DNA from: Dermanyssus gallinae
Lineage: Eukaryota; Arthropoda; Arachnida; Mesostigmata; Dermanyssidae
Direction: 5' to 3'
Assembly: GCA_003439945.1 (NCBI GenBank)
Contig: QVRM01002215.1
Coordinates: 558,001-622,000, forward strand
Length of the DNA: 64,000 nt
In this document: piece after piece, positions 47,666-59,165 of the stretch
How positions within the stretch are numbered: the stretch's first letter is position 1
Layout: each line of letters starts with the position of its first letter
Program-made: the position numbers and the translations under genes
The notes under the pieces: generated by a model
The model's database searches: none
What the model was told of the DNA's origin: nothing
What the model saw: the letters and a program-made list of their open reading frames with translations, nothing else

Positions 47666-47769
47666 TTAGCTAATCCTTCGTGATATGTGTAACATGTACA
47701 TATTATAAAATACGGAAAATAAATGATGTTGCACCGTAGGGCATATATACATATGTATGTCTCCCAGTG

Positions 47770-47771
<2 letters not shown>

Positions 47772-47817
<46 letters not shown>

Positions 47818-47824
47818 ATATATA
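47772..47824. repeat. (TA)n microsatellite with one TG
   Basis: About 53 bases, one TGTG interruption near the end. Confidence 0.97.
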
Positions 47825-48578
47825 TAGTAAAAACGAACTCCAGCAGTAATACGCACCTGGGCATGTGTGTGTCGTTAGCATACCTCATGGCATGTATATT
47901 TTGTTATCTATGATGTTTTCGAGGCATGTGGAAACATGAGTAACTTGTTTGTCGCAGCCGTATATTCAATTCAAAGAATAAAAGTTATGATTTTATTTTG
48001 AAAACAGATCGTGTAAGACATATATTTAGGTTACATTTGTAAACGCTGTATACTATAGTTATCATCATTGTATAATCATTCTCAATTAGCTGGTCAATGT
48101 TAATACACGCCGTGTAAAAAAACAGATGTTCTCCCATAATTACTTGCCATGTATAGAAGAATGTCTCGCGCTGTAATGAGACAACATAGCAAGAAACTTT
48201 GATAACGTGGAGGTCCACGAATCGTTTATAGAAGGCGCATGCAGCGCGTAAAGTAGCTTGCTGTATAGAGCCGGTGACGTGAGTAGACTGACAAATCAAC
48301 AGGATCAGTAGAGTTTGCTGGTTTTTACGTAAGTGCTTTCGTATTCAGACCACGTTGCAGAAGCGGCACCGGCATGGCCGCTGAAGCTGTGCTTTTAATA
48401 TGTGGCCGGACGCTTTCCTCCTTCTTTCTCTGGGGCGTCGACTCGATTGACTACAAAGTTTGACAGGTTTGAACTCCTTATCCGAGTTGCTGATTGACCA
48501 ACTGACCCAATTCGTTGTCTACCTAGGCAGTAAAGGAGCTCTTATGATGACTGCCTGTTGGATGGCTGTGAAATAGAG
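47825..48578. other. No recognisable gene
   Basis: AT-rich; reverse frame 48299-47985 (104 residues) has no motif. Confidence 0.4.
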
Positions 48579-49480
48579 CTAGTGTATAGAAGCAGCAGGT
48601 GGATTCGAACGTACACCCCCTTTGCCTGTGTAGGCTAAGATAGGTCCATACAGGTGGGTGTAGGTTGAGTTTCGTCTAGGTCCAACATTGGTGATTGTCG
48701 GCGTTTGTTGTTCCAACAATGTGGTTGTTCGAAATTCCAAGTTCCGAATGCAAGGCCGATTACACAGTATTATCGAAAATGCTAGTCTTTGTAAGCATTG
48801 TTTGCAACAATGGGCCTCACCGCCGCCTTTGAGAAGATACCGACATGGCGCGTTTGTAAGGCCGCTCAACAGATGGATGAGTCGGCGTATAATTGCTGCC
48901 GAGGTTGCCGATCTGAGGTTGCGCTTGTCATCGGAAGGCGGTTGAGACCTTGGATGAGCGGTGCACCTGCCGCTGTGCTCTCACTATTCCCAGACGTATT
49001 CGACACGAGGATTGCTTCGGCACACACGGTCGCTGTCCACCTCGAGAAGGGTACATGCGGTAGTCGGTGTCAATGCTCGGAAGACATCTGTGAGATCGTA
49101 GACACGACGCTCGACAGGCACCCACTACTATATCGACGGTGGCAGCGCTAGATTCGTCGTTCCCGTCACGTAGTCGTCGATTCGATTTTTTGGCGCGGGC
49201 GAGGAAGTGGGGAAGGGGAGGGGCTTTTCGAACATCAGCAGTTGCCGATGAAGTGGTTGAAGTTGACCGTAATCGCCCCACAACGGGGATTACTGTCACT
49301 TTTCATGGCACCATACAGCATTCAAGCACCAACAACAACAAAGACAACAACGAGAACGCCGGCGAGTACAACGAAGGACAGATCTCCCCGGCAGCTGTCC
49401 AGCATGGTTACGACACCGTCGGCGGACAGAAAGACATCTGGCGGCCCGGCGTTGTAATGTGTGCTATCGCATTGGTGACG
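48579..49480. other. GC-rich island, unassigned
   Basis: CpG-rich block with frames open on both strands (48798-49151, 117 residues; 49139-49483, 114 residues; 49299-48928 reverse). A Thr-rich stretch (QAPTTTKTTTRTPASTTKD) is read in one forward frame near 49320-49375. No domain recognised; it could be a host promoter/exon or LINE ORF1. A weak B-box-like TTCGAA lies near 48607. Confidence 0.3.
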
Positions 49481-49634
49481 TAAAAGCTAACGAGCTTACT
49501 GCTGTCCAACTATAGAAGCACAGCACTTAAACGGAATACCTGCGTTACTACATTTCGACTTAACGTCGAAATAAGTCGAGTAGAGATTCTTGAGGTCACC
49601 TAGTCTAGCTTCTGGCTTGCCTTGTAGAAGTAAA

Positions 49635-49815
49635 ATAAAGATTTCGGGCTGACCCTCAGCCAAGATTGAACGTCCACGGAACTGTTTTTCACATTGCTTT
49701 ATAGACGGAGCCCCATAAATACAAATGTGCAACGGTGGGGCTCGAACCCGCGCACCTATATGTCTCCTCCGGTTGCGAGGCGCAGACTTAAGCCACCACG
49801 CCACCGGGCTCGAGG
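49635..49815 (-). mobile_element. SINE1 copy c, tRNA-derived, best preserved
   Basis: In reverse complement it begins GAGCCCGGTGGCGTGGTGGC (A-box like), has CGCGGGTTCGAGCCCCACCG (B box) and CACATTTGTATTTATGGGGC, and ends GGTCAGCCCGAAAT followed by an A/T-rich tail. Confidence 0.88.
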
Positions 49816-50429
49816 CTTTGTGGAAGTGCTCTACAAAAATAATAGTCTTTAATAGGCGCTGCATCAATTGAAAACCGATTCAAAGGCACAACTTGTATTT
49901 AAACTTTAATGTTGAAATGCGAAAATAACCTACGGATGCCAAATCGAATAGGAGAGACAGTCACACTGTTGTTCGCCAAAAACTGTTAAGCGGTAATTGC
50001 GTTGTAAGCGGCTGCAGTATCAAATCTACGACGAGGGCGTTTGATTGGCAATTATATTCACACAAAGCGCATATGTTACCAAACGTAAGTAAGAACACCG
50101 TGTACCCCTAGGTCGTATGAAGTATGTGCGAAGCGATTCTACCCTCTCGCTCTTTCGCTCCCTCTCTCTCTCTCTCTATATATATATATAAAGATGAGAT
50201 TCTCGCTGAACATTTATCTACCCTGTTCTGTGCGCCCCGTCCAGGTAATTCAGCGGCAAACAATCCACGCATTCTCAACAAGACTACTCGGTTACCTTCT
50301 CTGACTTTGCAATCTATTTACTTCTCTCCGGTCTTAAAGCGAAGACTAGCCTGAAAACAACCCTCCAATTTTTATAAACATTTTGCGTTATTTCTAGTCG
50401 AAGTACTAACACCTAGATTTGAAGGATCT
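49816..50429. other. No gene; TC/TA composite repeat
   Basis: A CT run followed by TA at about 50158-50190. Otherwise nothing supported. Confidence 0.4.
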
Positions 50430-51440
50430 CATACCAACGGCACTGTGTCTAATCTTTTTAGACTCAGTCTTGTAACCTCTGTCCACAAGAAAAACTCGAA
50501 AGTGAACGCTGAGAACTACCGGCCAGTTTCGCAACGCTGCATTTTTGAGAAAGTTATAGTTAACCATTTAATTAAGTTCTGATTTTTAAACCGCTTACTT
50601 GACCCTACCCAACATGGCTTCACCACCACCGTTCTACATGTACACAGCTTTTGGAGATGACCCAGGAAAGGGCAATGTCTATAACTGCTCGAAGAACGTT
50701 TCACTGCGTTTATTCGTAGATATCACTTTCTTCTGCTCTGCAAACTAGAGCATCTAGGTACCCACACATGTACAGTGCAATGGATGAAGGCAGTTTCGAG
50801 CAACCGTCACTTTCGAGTAAAGGTTGGTGACAAACTTAGTCCACCATATCCTCCAATATCTGGTGTGCCTCAAGGGGGATATTCATCCCTCTTATATACA
50901 CGATTTTTGTTTTGGACATAAAGAAGTACCTGCCATCTGATGTCAATGAATGTGTTAATTCGCCTTTACAAATCGTGTGTTCTCCCTAAACTTGCATATT
51001 GCTCCCCTGGATGGGAGCCCTATCTGTCTAAATACATAAAGTTCGTGGGAGGCGTCCAAGACACGTTTCTAAGACGTCTGCGGATCAGGTGCGCTCATAG
51101 CATGCTAGATGGCGATGTTCCTAATATTGATTCACTTTTCATGCAAGGCAACATTACTGATCTACGTAAATTACGCAAATGTGAATTGCTAGGACATTTT
51201 TGATGTACGCTTCAATAACCTAAGGAGTCAACGATCAATCACTCCAAAAGCCGTGGCCCGCGGTGAGTTCGCGAACGAACTGTTTGCTTGGCGAATGGCC
51301 AAATGGGTGCAAGTAGATGAAAATAACATTCGCCTGTTTGGCGATTAGTTACGTTTTTTCTATTAGAAGTACGTGTACTGATACCAGTGCACGTGTGACC
51401 ATGATGCTTGTACCATACACCCTTTTATGTGAAAATAAAA
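50430..51440 (+). pseudogene. CR1-like LINE RT and 3' end
   Basis: Forward translation over shifting frames: NAENYRPVSQRCIFEKVIVN (about 50503-50565), LLDPTQHGFTTTVLHVHSF (about 50590-50655), KAVSSNRHFRVKVGDK and SGVPQGGYSSLLYTRF (about 50860-50910), then an open stretch from 50940 with MNVLIRLYKSCVLPKLAYCS and ISKYIKFVGG-type thumb residues. Motif C is not found, so a deletion lies between B and the thumb. AATAAA at 51434-51439 precedes the TA tract at 51445, a likely 3' end. Confidence 0.8.
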
Positions 51441-51443
51441 GTG

Positions 51444-51444
<1 letters not shown>

Positions 51445-51509
<65 letters not shown>
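51445..51509. repeat. (TA)n tract
   Basis: Sixty-five bases of TA between a LINE 3' end and the foldback element. Confidence 0.98.
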
Positions 51510-51512
<3 letters not shown>

Positions 51513-52538
51513 GGTGTAACATAAATATTTCAGAAGTGGTATAAGGAATTGTAGACCTTGTTAAGGCAAATATTTTTTTATAATGGAACATGGTTTCTGA
51601 AAAGTCTTGTTTCGGAGTGAGAGTGAAATTGCTACAATTTATGACACCGGTGTTTTTGCCCGACATCTAGAACGATTTTTTTTTTAAGGAGGTTGTTTTT
51701 AATTCTAGACTATCCTCCGTCCCCTACGGGCTTGGAACTTAGCCTGAGGTATATCTTCAATGCACCGAGGGCCGGACATGTTAAGATATCTAGCGGCGAC
51801 ACCCCGTTAGATGACAACCATGACTAGCGCACTAGTCCCCTAGACCACGCCGCCACATAGGAGCGCAAAATGTGCAATTGCAAGACAATCAGTCAATCTT
51901 CAAAGAAACTAAGCGCAGCATCGTCTTCGTGAGAAAATTCTCATGTCATCACGGATGTCGAGGTTAAGTGCATGCATAACTGACTGTGAGGCAATGTTGC
52001 GGCTGTCGCGCGACACGTCGGCGGCAGTGAACTGCCACACAGTCATTTATGCATGCACTTAATCTCGACATCCCGTGCTTAATTACTCTGCAACCACAAC
52101 TCGTATTGCCATAAGTTTGGTACCAAAATGATTATCATTAAACGTGTCTGAATGTGCTAGTGTTCGTAGGGCGCTGTGAGTGGTTGAGTAATCATTCTGA
52201 GGTATTGATATGAAAGCTAATAAGATAACTTCATTTTTGCGACTTCTGCTCTAAATGACCATGTAGCATCTCCTGGCCGGCGTTATATGTTCAGAAGCAG
52301 AGTTTTCTCACGAACATGACGGTGCGCTTTCTAAGTTTCTGTATAGGAGGACTGGTTGTCTCGCAATTGCACATGTTGTGCTCCTATGTCGGGCTAAAAC
52401 ACCAGTGTCACAAATTGTAGTATTGTCACTCTCACTCCAAAATAAGATTTCTCAGAGACCACTCCCATTGAAAAAAAATGCTTTAACGAGCTCTATAATT
52501 CCCTATATCGCTGCTAAAATATTTTTGTTACATTATGT
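51510..52538. mobile_element. Foldback element, copy 1, rearranged
   Basis: Both ends match the ends of the palindrome at 60316-61409 (AGGGTGTAACATAAATATTT at left; reverse complement with ATGTAACAAAAATATTTTAG at right). Shared internal blocks include GGAGTGAGAGTGA, TTTTTGCCCGACAT, TGCGGCTGTCGCGCGACACG (centre) and TTTTGGTACC. The left arm is shorter than the right, so it has an internal deletion, and it also contains a SINE2 insertion. TA lies outside both ends. Confidence 0.9.
51665..51856 (-). mobile_element. SINE2 copy b inserted in the foldback left arm
   Basis: In reverse complement: GCGGCGTGGTCTAGGGGACT head, then GTAGGGGACGGAGGATAGTC, TAGAATT and an A-rich 3' tail. It splits the foldback block GCCCGACAT/AGGAGC, which is uninterrupted in the other arms. 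The middle of the element, with the B box, is largely missing. Confidence 0.85.
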
Positions 52539-52544
52539 ATATAA

Positions 52545-53609
52545 GGTTGTTCCATAAGTCCGTTTTGAAAATTGCGTGCACCGCACTGCGCAGACCCGGG
52601 GGACGACGAAAACGGTTGTGAGAGGGTTGTTCGTTTACATGGCGGTAAAAGCAGTTTTGAGCTTTATGATGTCGTTGAATTCGTTCGTATTTCTAACTCA
52701 CGTAAACTGTCACGCTCGAGTGAAGATGGCAGAGTTAATTGTGCATTTTCGGCATTTTATGCTATTATATTTCTGGAAAAGGAAGAATGCAACCCAAACT
52801 TTAACTAAAATATGTAAAGTGTATGACGGAGAGGCAGTAAGAGACAGGGCAGTTTAAAAGTGGTTTGTCCGATTTGGGAACGGCAATTTCGGAGTTAACG
52901 CTCAAGACAGTCCCGGACGCCATGTGACAGTGGCCGCTTTAACGACAGTGGTCGAACGAAATCCACGCGTTTCGCTGCGCGAGACCGTGCCCATTGTAGA
53001 CGTGCCACAGACATCCGTTCAAAGGCACCTCCATGCCGATGGATTTGTCAGCAAGTTAGATGTATGGGTGCCGCACGCGCTCAGCAATTATCAACTAGAG
53101 AAGCGTGTGCTAGTTTGCAATCAGCTCCTTGAGAATAACGAGAATCGACCCTTTTTTATGCACCCTGGTGACAGCAGATGAGAAGTGGACATTTTCCAAG
53201 AACGTTGTCCGCAGAAGGGCGAGGCTTAAAAAAGGTAGTGAGCCCCAAGCAACTGCCAAGCCCGGAGCCCATACAACAGAAGTGATGTTAAGGGTCCGGT
53301 GGGATGCAAAAGATGTGATCTTTTATAAGCTGTTATAATCAAACGAAACGATACACCCAATAAAATACTGTCAACAACTGAACAAATTGACGAGGGCAAT
53401 TGACTAGAAGCGCACAAAATTGGCGACCAGACGAGGAGTGACTCTCCATTACGACAACGAAAGCTTCGAACGCCAGGGCGCCACCTTCTGGTGAGATGGA
53501 ATAGTGAGCTTACCTGAACGTTGGGCTAAGGTAGTTGAACAAAGCGGTCGATGCACCATTAAATAAAAGCGTTCCGTTGTGTCTTCAAAAACAAACTTAT
53601 GGAACAACC
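52545..53609 (+). mobile_element. Mariner transposon, internally deleted
   Basis: Left end GGTTGTTCCATAAGTCCGTT (52545) and right end in reverse complement GGTTGTTCCATAAGTTTGTT (to 53609) are near-identical TIRs of about 25 bp. Coding blocks: LIVHFRHFMLLYFWKRKNAT (52733 on), VERNPRVSLRETVPI and TSVQRHLHADGF (52955-53055), VTADEKWTFSKN (first Asp, about 53164-53200), KLATRRGVTLHYDN (second Asp, about 53415-53455), then IVSLPERWAKVVEQSG near the end. The third-Asp region is deleted and frames shift, so no active transposase. Confidence 0.9.
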
Positions 53610-53611
53610 CA

Positions 53612-53615
<4 letters not shown>

Positions 53616-53654
<39 letters not shown>
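53616..53654. repeat. (TA)n microsatellite
   Basis: About 39 bases of TA just outside the mariner right TIR. Confidence 0.95.
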
Positions 53655-53657
<3 letters not shown>

Positions 53658-55292
53658 GCACTACGGACTGCTAATAGTTTATCAATTGGGTTTTTGTTAT
53701 GTGTTCATAGCAGTCATTCGTTTTTTAGATAAGAAATGAAAAATGAGTCGCGTTTTATTCTGCCGTGTATGATTTAGCCTACGTTCGGTTCTGCTGTTTC
53801 CTGTTTGCTCCTCAGGTAAGTCGGCCGCCTCCACTCCAACATTTGAAAATATCCTGAAGATTGCAGTTTTTTGTAATGGCAGACATCAGTGAAATCCGCG
53901 CCAGTTTGATTGAATACACTATTGTCACATAATGTATTTATGTACGCATTGAGCTACACACACGTGCTTGAGTACAGCGCCTAAGTCCTTGTCATGCAAG
54001 CACAATGAACACCGTCTCTGCTCGGCATCAATATTAGCGTCACCAAGCTATGACTGTATGGCCGTTCCGGCACCGAGGCTGCACAAAAGCGTACTCTTTC
54101 CACAAATTATCTGGATCCACCAGAAAACAAAACCTGTTACTGTCACTGAAACAATTGCCTTTATTTGCTTTTCAAGGGAAGCGCGCCTATAGCCTATATT
54201 TTAGCGTATATTAGAACGCAATGAAAGTCAGTGCGCCGTTTTCAGAGAAACTCAGGCCACAATACCAACTGCGATCACAATTTCTACAATGATAATTTGA
54301 GTAAGACTGCAACTCGTGATGTGCTGTGACTACTACAAGCCATTACTAATATCGATGGTATAGAATAGAGCATACTGGCAGTTCCTTACAGAACACTCAG
54401 TAATAGCGAGCGATACCTTTGTGAACGGATCCGTTGCACGCGCTGTTGCTGGCTGTGCTTCTTTTGCCCGATATAGCGTTAAGTCGCCCGAGAAGCGTAT
54501 CTATTTCCTATTCGGCTTGGGCTTTCAACCTGGCCTAACCAAGGCTATCCCTCGGACAGGCAAGGTTAGCGGTGGACTTGGATTTTCCGCTGCTTGTTTG
54601 GCCTAATATAACGCTATCTTTATTTGTTTTTATTTGTGGAAATGAGTCAGACCAGAGTATACATTTACACACAATTCTGCACAGGAATATATATATATAT
54701 ATATATAGTCTTTTCCATGGTCACCAACTAGCAAGGACGTCGCTGATGATACTGCAGTATATATGCGTTAAGATTGTGTGTTGTTATGGCTATGCTGGTG
54801 TGGGCCACTTGATATTGCCGCAGGCAAACATGTCTATTAGAAGGATCTCGGTGCAGAGAAAAACCGAAAAAAGTCAGAATAAATCACCGGACCAGAGAAG
54901 GAGGGAGAAGCCAGAAAACTAACTGGCTATTCCCAGAGGGATACACAGATACGCGATTTGTGCAATATCGCATGCTTGTCATTATGCCTGCGTTTTTACA
55001 CGTATCGCGTCTATATCAGCTGGACATCTAGAATATTTAAGCTATTTACCAGTCAATGCGTTTCTGCGGATTTTTTTAGCTACCGTTATTGCATTTAGGA
55101 AACTAATATATCCCCCCTCTCTTAAGTAGTTGAGAATTCCAGCATGATCTTTATCCAATACCTATACTTAGAATATTCTTTAGAGTATACTGAGAAAAGC
55201 GAATGGCGTAAGGACTCTTCAGTGTGACTAGTGTTTTGCGTTCGAAATATAACGGACCTAAATACAATGCTGTACATGTTGTAGAATTTGAA

Positions 55293-55298
<6 letters not shown>
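53655..55298. other. No recognisable gene
   Basis: Short TA run at 54691-54707. Frames 53968-54192, 54421-54606 and 54572-54922 carry no motif I know. Confidence 0.4.

Positions 55299-55331
<33 letters not shown>
55299..55331. repeat. (TA)n microsatellite
   Basis: About 33 bases of TA. Confidence 0.95.
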
Positions 55332-55338
<7 letters not shown>

Positions 55339-55734
55339 CAGAAACAGAACCCTTTATTGGATTATCCGAACGCTGTTTAGTCTGAGTGCCGGCTTTGCTA
55401 GCTTATTTATAATATTGCGCTAGTATACACAGTGATCCCCTCTTAACTAAGTAGGATGCCACACGTGTTACATATTTAGAGCTTCCTAGCGCATAACATT
55501 TGTATCTAAAAGGCTACGAACTGCAATTGCAAGCACCAAACATATAAGAACAACGCATATACTACTACTGTTATAGCTTATTGACCACGTCGGAATTTCT
55601 TCGAGTATTTTTTTTAGAGGACTAACTGGAAAATGCGGTTGCACACTCCTGCAAATTCTTCGAGTGTGCTGGGGCTATTTGTTTGCTAAGTGCCGCAGTT
55701 TGTTTTTGATATATATATATATATACATCTTGCA
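55332..55734. other. No gene; short TA run at its end
   Basis: TA at 55710-55727 directly precedes the RLE-LINE fragment. Confidence 0.4.
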
Positions 55735-56060
55735 GACAACGAGTTGGACAAGGCAAGTCGCAAGGCAGTTTTATCTAGTGGTGCCGGTGCGTAGCTCAAT
55801 ATCCTGCAAAGTGGTCCTGTAAGAACTCCCTTAGAGGAGTTCGTCATTAGAATCTGTGCCGGTCTCTGCCCTGACACCTCGCTAATCAAAGAACACGATT
55901 GTAACAGTTCAGATGGAGAAGATCTCACCCTTAGCTCACTATGGCCTATCCTGCAGCTGCAGCTTAGGCCATAGAACGGGAGGCGCCGTCTTGAAGAATA
56001 TCCTGGCTCGAAGTCTTGCATCTTCTGACTGCTCTTGTATTCCTGTACCTACGAATAGAT
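55735..56060 (+). pseudogene. RLE-LINE fragment, zinc-motif region
   Basis: Forward reading AVLSSGAGA then LNILQSGPVRTPLEEFVIR and ICAGLCPDTSL parallels the region before the zinc motif in the LINE at 11632 (SAKDSGAWLHALPSAPIGTL, IRMAVGLRLGTDL). After a frame change AHYGLSC, GHRTGG and LKNILARSLAS parallel GHHGLSC, GRRPRH and INETFSRALRS. A distant family member, dead. It also contains a 10-bp-arm inverted repeat at 55939-55974. Confidence 0.5.
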
Positions 56061-58289
56061 TGAACGCATGCCTATTTTTTGCAGCCGAGTTTGGCTGACC
56101 AAAACATTTCCATCTAAATCCAATCCAGCCCAACGGCAGTGGGCGTATGGGGGTACACGGGTTAGACTGGATTAGCGAATGTCGCGTGTGACACAGGGTC
56201 TATTAGAGACAAGAAGAACATTGTCCAAGTCTCCTAGGACAGGAAATTCCCCTAATCAGAATAACCTTCTAAACGGATTACCAACCACAAGCAAGAGCAC
56301 AGCTGGGGTCCGCAACAAAAACATTTGGCTAGGACAGATAACAAAGCCGAATGAGTGTATTGTCAGCAGGTGTGTCGCAATTACGTTGTCGTTGTATAGA
56401 TATTGGCTATTTATTATTCACTGTTGGACAGAAGTGTGGCTAAAATATAGCGCAGACTATATATATATATATATATATACGTTGAAGACCAAATCACGTA
56501 TAGGTGTTAGTGGTTAAAAACTGGATGTTAAATCGTTAAAAATACATTTGAAAATTACATTGTATGCCTGGCTCTTGACCGGTAGCACTTGTAAGCACAA
56601 ATACACAAATAAACAAATTGCGTTTTAAATGTTCAGAGACAATGTTTGGCTTTCCGTTTTTTCCTTCATTTAGTCTAAAGCTGCCCACTGTCGTTAGCGG
56701 CAAAGATTTCACCAAGCAATTCGTCAAACAAATGGATCATCTAGACTGTAGGTGCAGTGCAACTACACAGAAACGTCCCTTGCTTCCTAGACTATTATTT
56801 CAAGATGGAAACTTAGCAGGTTTATGATGTTCAAAATGCAACCTCTCCATTTTAGAGGATATACGCCTGACGGCCCAACGATATCGGTTCACTTTTCCTT
56901 TTATTCATTTTCTCACGAACCCGACTTTATGGTATGTTTCCGAACTGCTTAATTATGTACGGCCCTTTGAGGGCTTGTCGGGCCGACAAAACAAGGAACT
57001 CGAAACGATGTTGTCCGCGCTAATATTCAGCGTTTACTGCGCATTTATTGCACCAGAAGGAGCTTCTTAATGTAGGGACATTAAGAGTAGCGTTGTCCGA
57101 AAATATATTGCACTAATACCAGGTTTGGTGATGTTGTTCGTTGCAATGATTATGGTAGTGCTATAATAAATATAGTGCTGTAGCTAGAGTAACTATAATT
57201 CTTATTATTTATACGATCTACACTAGAGCAGCTATAGCCATTTTTTTCGTAATAACCGTCAAGTAAAATAAAACAAAAAAGCTAGCCCAAATGCACAAGG
57301 CCGAGAAAGAGGATACTACTGGGCCGCTCAGAAAATCAGAGCCACTGAATTTATAATTCAGTTGCCCATATAATGCTCTCACTTACTCGTAGAATGCGAG
57401 TGATTACTTATGCAAGAAAAACACTAAAGCGTAAGCTAAAGTTTTGCAAAACGTGAGCCCAACTGCTAAACAATGAATAGCAAGACGTTGTTCTCCGATG
57501 ACGCACGTTAACTTGAAGAACTAACCGAACTTCAAAATCGAAATATACATCTGTAACAACAGGGCCACATTGCCCTTACCACCATGGTCTATGAGGGCTA
57601 TTGCAACTCGTAAATCTATCTACAAGTTACAAACTATATTATCAAGCAACTATTTATTACTCGAATACAAACGTATTTTGCTGTGCGACACTTAATTCCG
57701 CCCATGCTACGTTGGGGCGGAATAAATCAGTCAGTGCGCCAAGGTTGCTGGCTAGTCTGTAAAAAGTGCTGGCCAAATACGGTTATTAAATTACGTTCCC
57801 AAAAGAAAAAAAAATCGACCACAGAACCACAGCCTAGATGTTGGGATGCACGAGACGCTATCGGAAGCACGTGTACTTTATAGACAGCAACTTTTATTCT
57901 GTAAGAGACTGCAGTTTGCTATATGTCTGCAGGCTACAAATGAAAGAAAATATAATCACAACATGTTTTCGGACATAGAAAACTTCACAGAAATCATCCC
58001 CAATATCAGGAGGGAATAGTTGAAATCACAGTTGACCTTAAGGTGACCGCTGCACTTAAAACAGTGCTGAAGAACTTGCATTTTTTTTTACCAAAGCTAA
58101 CCATCGGGGGAAGATAAACATAATAGCTTCGACTTCATATTTAATCAATCATTGTAATAATAACGGTGGTAGAAGAGCATAACGTGCCAGAGGCAATGTA
58201 TTGTCAACTAGAAGCGTACATGGTAATTACTTACTACAAACCACATAGGAACCAAGGGGTGAGCAAAGGAAATCCAATTATATATCAAC
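56061..58289. other. No recognisable gene
   Basis: TA at 56458-56481. Forward frames 56179-56517 and 57683-57883 are unrecognised. Confidence 0.4.
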
Positions 58290-59090
58290 ATTTAAAACAA
58301 CAAATTATATTGATTGCACAAATTTTCATTACAACACTTTTAGTTCTTATTCGTTCGATTGCTTCACAAGTCTCTGCGGATACAGGTGCAACACTTTAGC
58401 ATTGGTAGTCCGGATCGGAGACCTAATGACAAACCCTGCCCGATTCGACGTTGCCTGTACCTCAAACATCACGCCAAACAGATCCTCATCAGACAGCGCA
58501 GCTGTCTTATGTTAGCTTCTTTGAACAGCTCGGTCACGGATTTAAGCTCAAGAGCGTGCCTTTCCATCCGACACTGCTTTTCATCATTTCTTAGAAAACG
58601 ACGCTGCATTTATTCTAGTAATCCAAGATCTAGTCCTGGAGGGTTCCACACCTGGTATCCATACATTACTAATGGCACAACATGCGATTTGTACAGTTTT
58701 AAATAGGCAAAGGCATTTCTTATACCAAACGCACGGAATATCCAGTTTTACAAAAGTCAAAATTTTTCGGCGGATTTTTTGAGACCCATCTTCGACGACC
58801 AAACAATAAAGTCGTTTAGTACACATTGTAGCACGTTCGCACCCTTATCAACCCTAACAGGCATCTAAAGCTTGACATCATCGGTGTATATAACATGTTT
58901 AACCGGTTTGGGTATGATGTGTTTGACCTAATCGATAAAATCATAGTCAAGGGGCAAAACCCTGCGAAAAACCAGTGATAAGACTACCTTATCTCAATAA
59001 TGACACCCCGACATTCATTCTGAAAGACCGATTCTCAAAAAATCAGAAATTCATTGGGTGATTTTTTTCGATTCCAACGTGACACATACC
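58290..59090 (-). pseudogene. CR1-like LINE RT and tail, copy 2
   Basis: Reverse translation: NRSFRMNVGV and ITGFSQGFAP (decayed motif B, about 59045-58955), then HVIYTDDVKL (motif C, YTDD, about 58900-58870), FAYLKLYKSHVVPLVMYGYQ and VWNPPGLDLGLLE (thumb, about 58715-58625), MQRRFLRNDEKQC, and a tail ending VQATSNRAGFVIRSP and RLVKQSNE. Frame changes and stops occur. The tail is shared with 31790-32150 and shows that both are one family. Confidence 0.8.
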
Positions 59091-59119
59091 CTTTGCTGTG
59101 CGATATTTCATAAAATTTC

Positions 59120-59125
<6 letters not shown>

Positions 59126-59162
<37 letters not shown>
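59126..59162. repeat. (TA)n microsatellite
   Basis: About 37 bases of TA. Confidence 0.97.

Positions 59163-59165
<3 letters not shown>

Noticed and set aside
48590..48660. tRNA-like T-arm with TTCGAA
   Set aside because: Stem does not pair well and no A box or repeat copy was found.
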